Of a stretch of DNA of 7,670 nucleotides, positions 3,981 to 7,670 are shown one piece after another. The notes under the pieces are model-generated. The model was not told where the DNA came from. It made no database searches and worked only from the letters and a program-made list of their open reading frames with translations. Each line of letters opens with the position of its first letter. The first letter of the stretch is position 1. Position numbers and translations under genes: made by a program. Source of the DNA: Clostridiales bacterium (GTDB lineage Bacteria; Bacillota; Clostridia; WRLR01). Location of the stretch: NCBI GenBank assembly GCA_031263625.1, contig JAISFK010000411.1, forward strand, positions 1 through 7,670. The letters are read 5' to 3'.

Positions 3981-4014
3981 AAAAAGCCCGCCGTACAGCG
4001 GCGTTGCGGGCTTG
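3981..4014 (-). terminator. second minus-strand terminator, upstream of the small RNA promoter
   Basis: AAGCCCGC (3985-3992) pairs with GCGGGCTT (4007-4014), and the loop can form an inner CGCCG/CGGCG helix. On the minus strand the stem ends in six T (complement of 3986-3981). It would stop leftward transcription before it reaches the small-RNA promoter. The hairpin could instead be part of a replication origin, because it lies about 80-110 bp upstream of rep. Confidence 0.65.
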
Positions 4015-4090
4015 TAATGGCGGTTAACACTGTTGCCATCGGACACAAACCGGCGGGCGCAGAGCCGAATCGAAGGAGCGATGCGGGCAT

Positions 4091-5083
4091 ATGAAAAAAA
4101 AGGAAAACAATGCAACCATTGCCATCCATTCCGGGCGAGCGGCACAGGGGGGGGCGATGAGAAATTTTGTCAGGGAGAAAAAAATATACTGCGGATACGA
4201 CTACTTGGAGGTTGACATATTCAACTACACAAAAACGGAAGAGGAAAACGCGCGCAGCGGGCAGCGGAGCAAAAAAGTCCTGGAGAGCGTCCCGAAGCAA
4301 GTTGACTGGAACGACCAGAACAGCCGCCGCCGATTTTTGCAGCTGGCCAACACCAACTTCGGGGAGGGGGATCTGCACGTCACCCTGACATACAGCCCGG
4401 AGAACATGCCGGCGACATTCGGGGATGCGGAACGGGCGCTCAGGAACTTCCTGCGGCGGGTGGCGTACAGGCGCAGGCGGGAGGGGCTGCCGCCGCTCAA
4501 ATACATATCCATCCCCGTCTGCGCGCGCAAGAGCGACGGGGAGACGCCCGCCCGCATCCACCACCATGTCATCATGAACGGCGGGCTCGGGCGCGATGTT
4601 GTGGAAGACCTGTGGCGCAAGCGCAGGGAGCCCCGGCACGCGAAGGGCGAAAAGCTGGGGTACGCAAACGCCGACCGGCTGCAGCCGGAGGAAAACGGGC
4701 TGGCCGCCCTCTGCGAGTATCTGGCGAGGCAGGCGGGGGGCAAAAAGCGCTGGAGCCCGTCGCAGAATCTGGACAAGCCTGACATCGAGCGGACAGACCC
4801 GGACACGCCGCCGCGGGAGCGGGCAAGCAGGTTTTCGGCGTCGGCAAATCTGGAACGCCCATGGAGCAGGACAAACGACCGCCGCTGGAGCCGCAAAGAG
4901 GTCGCGAGGATATGCGCCGACCCGCCCGAGCCGGCATACTGGGAGCGGCGGTATCCCGGCTACAGGCTCTGCGGGGGCGGCTTCGGGTTCAGCGCCGTCT
5001 ACAGCGAGGCCCGGGGGTGGGCGGCATACGCCAAGCTGCGGCGCGCCGGCGCGGGCCAGGCAGAGGGGAGGCGTTCCGATTGA
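4091..5083 (+). CDS. rep: HUH rolling-circle replication initiator (Rep)
   Basis: This is a 330-residue Rep of the clostridial phage/ICE type. Motif I is LHVTLTY (residues 95-101). The metal-binding HUH motif is RIHHHVIMN (His157, His159). The catalytic motif III is ALCEYLARQAGGKK, with Tyr210 and nearby Lys218/219. Such proteins nick one strand at the double-strand origin, stay linked through Tyr and start rolling-circle replication. The conserved block REKKIYCGYDYLEVDIF starts at residue 28, so the true start may be ATG 4157 (MRNFVREKK, 308 residues, with a G-run as RBS). The ATG at 4091 has AAGGAG 12 bases upstream. The C-terminal region holds an imperfect repeat: RWSPSQNLDKP (220-230) and RFSASANLERP (247-257). 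It begins the replication operon after a leader with a candidate antisense RNA. The origin is not identified. Confidence 0.88.
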   Translation: MKKKENNATIAIHSGRAAQGGAMRNFVREKKIYCGYDYLEVDIFNYTKTEEENARSGQRSKKVLESVPKQVDWNDQNSRRRFLQLANTNFGEGDLHVTLTYSPENMPATFGDAERALRNFLRRVAYRRRREGLPPLKYISIPVCARKSDGETPARIHHHVIMNGGLGRDVVEDLWRKRREPRHAKGEKLGYANADRLQPEENGLAALCEYLARQAGGKKRWSPSQNLDKPDIERTDPDTPPRERASRFSASANLERPWSRTNDRRWSRKEVARICADPPEPAYWERRYPGYRLCGGGFGFSAVYSEARGWAAYAKLRRAGAGQAEGRRSD

Positions 5084-6072
5084 GGGTAGGGCTTCACGAT
5101 TCGGAAATGGATCGCATCAGGCAGAAATCATTCCCGAACTACGCGCTCATGAAAATAGCGGCTTGGCATAAACAGCGCGGGGACACGGCGGAGCTTTTTA
5201 CCCCGATTGACCCGCGCGGCGCGGAGCAGCTCACGCTTTTCCCGATGGAGGAATACCCTCCCAGGCGCGACGCGGGCATATACGACATTGTCTATTCCTC
5301 GAAGGTGTTCGACTTCACGCCCGAAAACCCTTGCCTGCCCGAGGGGGCGATACGGGGAGGGACGGGGTACGGCTCCAAGGCGGAGCTTCCCACCGAGGTT
5401 GACGCGATGTTCCCGGACTACTCCATATACCCCGCCTGCGACTACGCGATAGGGTTTGTCACAAGGGGCTGCCCCAACTCCTGCCCGTGGTGCGTGGTTC
5501 CCGCAAAGGAGGGGGGCATAAGGCCGTACCGCCGATGGCGGGAGCTTGTCCGCCCCGACAGCAACAAGCTCGTGCTCATGGACAACAACATTCTGGCGAG
5601 CGGGCACGGGGTGCGGGAGCTTGAAAGCCTGATCGGCAGCGGGTACAAGCTGGACATCAACCAGGGCATGGACGCGAGGCTTGTTGACGGGCGCATAGCG
5701 GGCATTCTCGGGCGGCTCGAATGGATGAGGCACATACGCTTCTCCTGCGACACGGCCCAGCAAATCGGCGCGATACAGCAGGCCGCCGCCCTGCTTGCGG
5801 AACGCGGCGTAAAGCCTTACAGGCTGTTCGTGTACATGCTCGTGACAAAGGACATCGGCGACGCCGCTGAGCGCGCGGAGCGCCTGCGGGAGCTTGCCGG
5901 CATAAGGCTGTTCGCGCAGGCGGAGCGCAACGAGCTAAAAGGGATAAGGCCGAACGCCGCCCAGCTGGAATTTGCCCAGAGGTATGTGTACATGGCAAAG
6001 TACAGGACGGAAACGTGGGCGGAGTATTGCGAGAAGAGAAATTTTAACTTTGCGGAGGTAAATTTGCCATGA
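5080..6072 (+). CDS. phage-type radical SAM protein
   Basis: This is a 330-residue protein read from TTG at 5080, which overlaps the rep stop (TTGA) and has GAGGGGAGG at 5063-5071. The N-terminus (RVGLHDSEMD...SFPNYALMKIAAWHKQRGD) resembles the flavodoxin-like, cobalamin-binding-type domain found before some radical SAM cores. The cluster motif is RGCPNSCPWCVVP, with Cys131, Cys135 and Cys138 (CX3CX2C) binding the 4Fe-4S cluster that splits S-adenosylmethionine. KLVLMDNNILA and LDINQGMDARL continue the barrel pattern. Related proteins occur in phages and ICEs of Clostridia near replication genes, but to my knowledge their reaction is unknown. Tight coupling to rep suggests a DNA- or nucleotide-related role, which is inference. 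An ATG at 4861 would overlap rep by over 200 bp and is rejected. Confidence 0.87.
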   Translation: MRVGLHDSEMDRIRQKSFPNYALMKIAAWHKQRGDTAELFTPIDPRGAEQLTLFPMEEYPPRRDAGIYDIVYSSKVFDFTPENPCLPEGAIRGGTGYGSKAELPTEVDAMFPDYSIYPACDYAIGFVTRGCPNSCPWCVVPAKEGGIRPYRRWRELVRPDSNKLVLMDNNILASGHGVRELESLIGSGYKLDINQGMDARLVDGRIAGILGRLEWMRHIRFSCDTAQQIGAIQQAAALLAERGVKPYRLFVYMLVTKDIGDAAERAERLRELAGIRLFAQAERNELKGIRPNAAQLEFAQRYVYMAKYRTETWAEYCEKRNFNFAEVNLP

Positions 6073-6272
6073 TGTATAGGACGTGCCCCTATTGCGGGGC
6101 GAACAACGATCCCGGCGAGCGCTGCGAATGCCTGGGCAAAATGCCCGAGCGGGACAGATGGCCCGAACGGGACGAGAGGGCGGCAGGCAGCGGGGAAAGG
6201 CGCGCCATGCTCGGCGCGGCGGAGAATGGCGATGCGGAAAATACAGGGAGAGGGAGGCTGCAAAGTGCCTGA
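6069..6272 (+). CDS. zinc-ribbon miniprotein
   Basis: This is a 67-residue protein beginning MMYRTCPYCGANNDPGERC. Cys6, Cys9, Cys19 and Cys21 make a compact zinc knuckle in the first third. The rest is very polar and rich in Arg, Glu and Gly, and probably disordered. The start overlaps the previous stop (ATGA) and has GGAGGT at 6054-6059. Small zinc-ribbon proteins of this sort are common in phage early operons, with no settled function. The stop lies inside the next gene, 8 bp past that gene's likely GTG start. Confidence 0.75.
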   Translation: MMYRTCPYCGANNDPGERCECLGKMPERDRWPERDERAAGSGERRAMLGAAENGDAENTGRGRLQSA

Positions 6273-6882
6273 AAACACGACGGTCACGCTGCCGCTGGGA
6301 GACTTTACCCGAGCAGAAGGGCGCATGGCAGGCACAGGCAACGCCCTCCTGCGATACCAAAACGCCGCGAGCAGCGCCCGCGGGCAGGCGTTTGAGGGGT
6401 ATATTCTGGCGGCCTGCGAGATGTACAGGCAATGCGGGCGGGCGGCCATAGACAAAACGCCGGAGCCGTTCAGGGTGGCGCGCAAAGAGGGCGGCGGCAT
6501 TTTCACGGGGCGCTTCACGGCCCCGGCGCAGCCTGATTTTCAGGGGACGCTCGCGGGCGGGCTGTCAATCGTGTTCGAGGCGAAATACACCTCGACCGAG
6601 CGCCTGAAGCGCGGCGCGCTGACCGAGGCGCAAATGGCGGCGCTCGCGCTCCACGCGGGGCTGGGCGCGATAGCGGGCGTGTGCGCGGGCATAGGCGACA
6701 GGTTTTTCTTTGTGCCGTGGAGCTTCTGGCGGGACATGAAAGAGAGGCACGGGCGGCTATATGCCACGGCGGCGGACTTGGAGCCGTACCGGGTGAGGTT
6801 CACGGGGGCCGTGCTATTCCTCGACTACGCGAATAAAGCGCGAGAGGGGCGCGGAAGCCGAATAACAGGAAGGAGCGACTAA
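6265..6882 (+). CDS. RecU-like Holliday junction resolvase
   Basis: This is a 205-residue protein with the RecU/PRPA pattern. An N-terminal loop SSARGQAFEGYILAACEMYR (Glu44) is followed by AAIDKTPEPFRV, GIFTGRFTAPAQPDFQGTLAG (Asp91) and IVFEAKYTS (Glu105, Lys107). Asp-X13-Glu-X-Lys matches the catalytic metal site of Bacillus RecU (Asp88, Glu101, Lys103). RecU is a dimer that cuts four-way junctions, and in this element it would resolve recombination or replication intermediates. Start: GTG at 6265 with GGAGG at 6253-6257 is preferred. ATG at 6226 would add 13 residues and lacks a good RBS. It overlaps the zinc-ribbon gene by 8 bp and is followed by the DUF3850 gene after four bases, whose RBS lies inside it. 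Confidence 0.82.
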   Translation: MPENTTVTLPLGDFTRAEGRMAGTGNALLRYQNAASSARGQAFEGYILAACEMYRQCGRAAIDKTPEPFRVARKEGGGIFTGRFTAPAQPDFQGTLAGGLSIVFEAKYTSTERLKRGALTEAQMAALALHAGLGAIAGVCAGIGDRFFFVPWSFWRDMKERHGRLYATAADLEPYRVRFTGAVLFLDYANKAREGRGSRITGRSD

Positions 6883-6886
6883 AACC

Positions 6887-7288
6887 ATGATCCACGCGGT
6901 AAAGACACTGCCAAAGTATTTTGAGGACGCCGTCAGCGGGCGCAAGCTCTTTGAAGTCCGCAAGCACGACCGCGACTACAGGGAGGGCGACTATCTGGCG
7001 CTCAACGAGCACGGCCCCATGGCAGACGGGCACCCCGAGCAGGGGTACACGGGGCGGAGCGCGCTGTTTCGCATATCGTATGTGCTCGACAGCCCCGAGT
7101 GGTGCAAGGCGGGGCACGTTGTTCTGGGCCTCAAGCCCTATTATGTGGGAAAAGTCGCGCGGGGGGGAATCCCGATTGTTTACGGGCGCCAGAGGGAGAG
7201 GCCCGGCAAATGGCTCATAAACCTGTTCGCGGAGCCGCAGGCCCGCGCCCGCGACTGGGAATTCAGCGCAAGGAGGCCGCGGCAATGA
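6887..7288 (+). CDS. DUF3850 (ASCH/PUA-like) protein
   Basis: This is a 133-residue protein. Residues 1-84 match DUF3850: HAVKTLPKYFEDAVSGRKLFEVRK, then HDRDYREGDYLAL, GYTGR, a strand (FRISYVL) and a final strand (GHVVLGLKP). DUF3850 is an ASCH/PUA-type beta-barrel fold usually linked with RNA or modified-nucleotide binding. It is frequent in phage genomes, and its partner here is unknown. Residues 85-133 are a basic extension (RQRERPGKWLINLFAEP) not typical of the core domain. The RBS AAGGAG is at 6870-6875. The bases between it and the ATG (CGACTAAAACC) resemble the leader of the 136-bp repeat. The stop overlaps the next start as ATGA. Confidence 0.85.
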   Translation: MIHAVKTLPKYFEDAVSGRKLFEVRKHDRDYREGDYLALNEHGPMADGHPEQGYTGRSALFRISYVLDSPEWCKAGHVVLGLKPYYVGKVARGGIPIVYGRQRERPGKWLINLFAEPQARARDWEFSARRPRQ

Positions 7289-7670
7289 AGCTCAAAATGA
7301 TAGCGTCGCTTTTCAGCCGCTACAGGCAGCTCACGCTTTACAGCGCCCCGAACGACGAGCAATGGATTGGCAACGGCGCGGCGATATACTCGCTGCGCGG
7401 CATGCCGCGCCTGACGCCCGAAATTGTCCTGCGGGTGTTTGACGTGCCGCCCGACAAGCACAGCAAGTGGATATGCCGCGAGGACAGCCTGCCGGCCGCC
7501 ATACAATTCACGGACAGCGCATACGGCGAAACCGACATCGAGCCGCTGAAAACCAGCATCGGGTGGTTCGGGAACAGCTACTGGCTTTTCCCGGACGGCC
7601 GGAGCATATACAGCGTCAACGGGGACTACATCAAGCCGCTGCTTGACGAGCCGGACTACCTCACCTTCCA
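7285..7670 (+). CDS. hypothetical mobile-element protein, 3' end outside the window
   Basis: This open frame runs from ATG 7285 to the window edge (128 codons, no stop). It begins MKLKMIASLFSRYRQLTLYS. The RBS AAGGAGG is at 7270-7276 and the start overlaps the previous stop (ATGA). The pattern QWIGNGAAIYSLRGMPRLTPE, then LRVFDVPPDK and SLPAAIQF, with later aromatic-rich strands (IGWFGNSYWLFPDG), resembles a hypothetical protein often seen in clostridial prophages and ICEs close to replication genes. No enzymatic motif is visible. Function is unknown. It belongs to the replication operon by spacing and strand. Confidence 0.75.
   Translation, partial: MKLKMIASLFSRYRQLTLYSAPNDEQWIGNGAAIYSLRGMPRLTPEIVLRVFDVPPDKHSKWICREDSLPAAIQFTDSAYGETDIEPLKTSIGWFGNSYWLFPDGRSIYSVNGDYIKPLLDEPDYLTF

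Noticed and set aside
4033..4215. 60-codon open frame overlapping the rep start (CNHCH motif)
   Set aside because: The ATG at 4081 is only two bases from AAGGAG, and the frame is out of phase with rep. The CNHCH motif is too short to support a zinc protein. Better explained as shadow of the rep 5' end.

Overview
The window (about 60% G+C by eye) reads as the early/replication module of a mobile element, either a temperate phage or an integrative/conjugative element. The host is probably a high-GC member of the Firmicutes, likely Clostridia. The basis is strong AAGGAGG-type ribosome binding sites, frequent GTG/TTG starts, tight ATGA stop-start overlaps, and the gene set: ribbon-helix-helix (RHH) and XRE-type regulators, a HUH rolling-circle Rep, a phage-type radical SAM protein, a RecU-like resolvase and a DUF3850 protein. 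No integrase, structural gene or conjugation gene lies in the window, so phage and ICE cannot be separated here. No tRNA, rRNA or CRISPR array was seen.

Layout. (1) 1-800 is a regulatory switch. It holds three small RHH proteins: 98-364 (+), an Arc-like repressor on the minus strand (322-498), and a GTG-start RHH gene at 616-792 (+). The last two are divergent and share an AT-rich promoter region (499-625) carrying five TGACGCAA-type half-sites or close variants. (2) 812-3850 is a rightward string of small genes, mostly of unknown function, ending in a small HAD-type phosphatase. It includes an XRE/DUF739-like regulator (1984-2367). The protein at 1305-1820 shares its first 36 residues and its RBS leader with the RHH protein at 98, although the rest of the two proteins is unrelated. 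(3) 3851-4090 is intergenic and contains, on the minus strand, a terminator, then a promoter, then a roughly 78-nt transcript ending in a second terminator. This is a candidate antisense RNA to the rep leader. (4) 4091-7670 is the replication operon: Rep, radical SAM protein, zinc-ribbon miniprotein, RecU, DUF3850 protein and a hypothetical protein running off the window edge. All are on the plus strand and nearly all overlap by a few bases.

Taken together, RHH repressors, a short counter-transcribed RNA and a rolling-circle initiator resemble the dual copy-number control of pMV158-type plasmids (CopG, RNAII, RepB). Here this logic would sit in an integrative element alongside an Arc/Mnt-like divergent repressor switch. 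That comparison is inference. The individual motifs are visible in the sequence.
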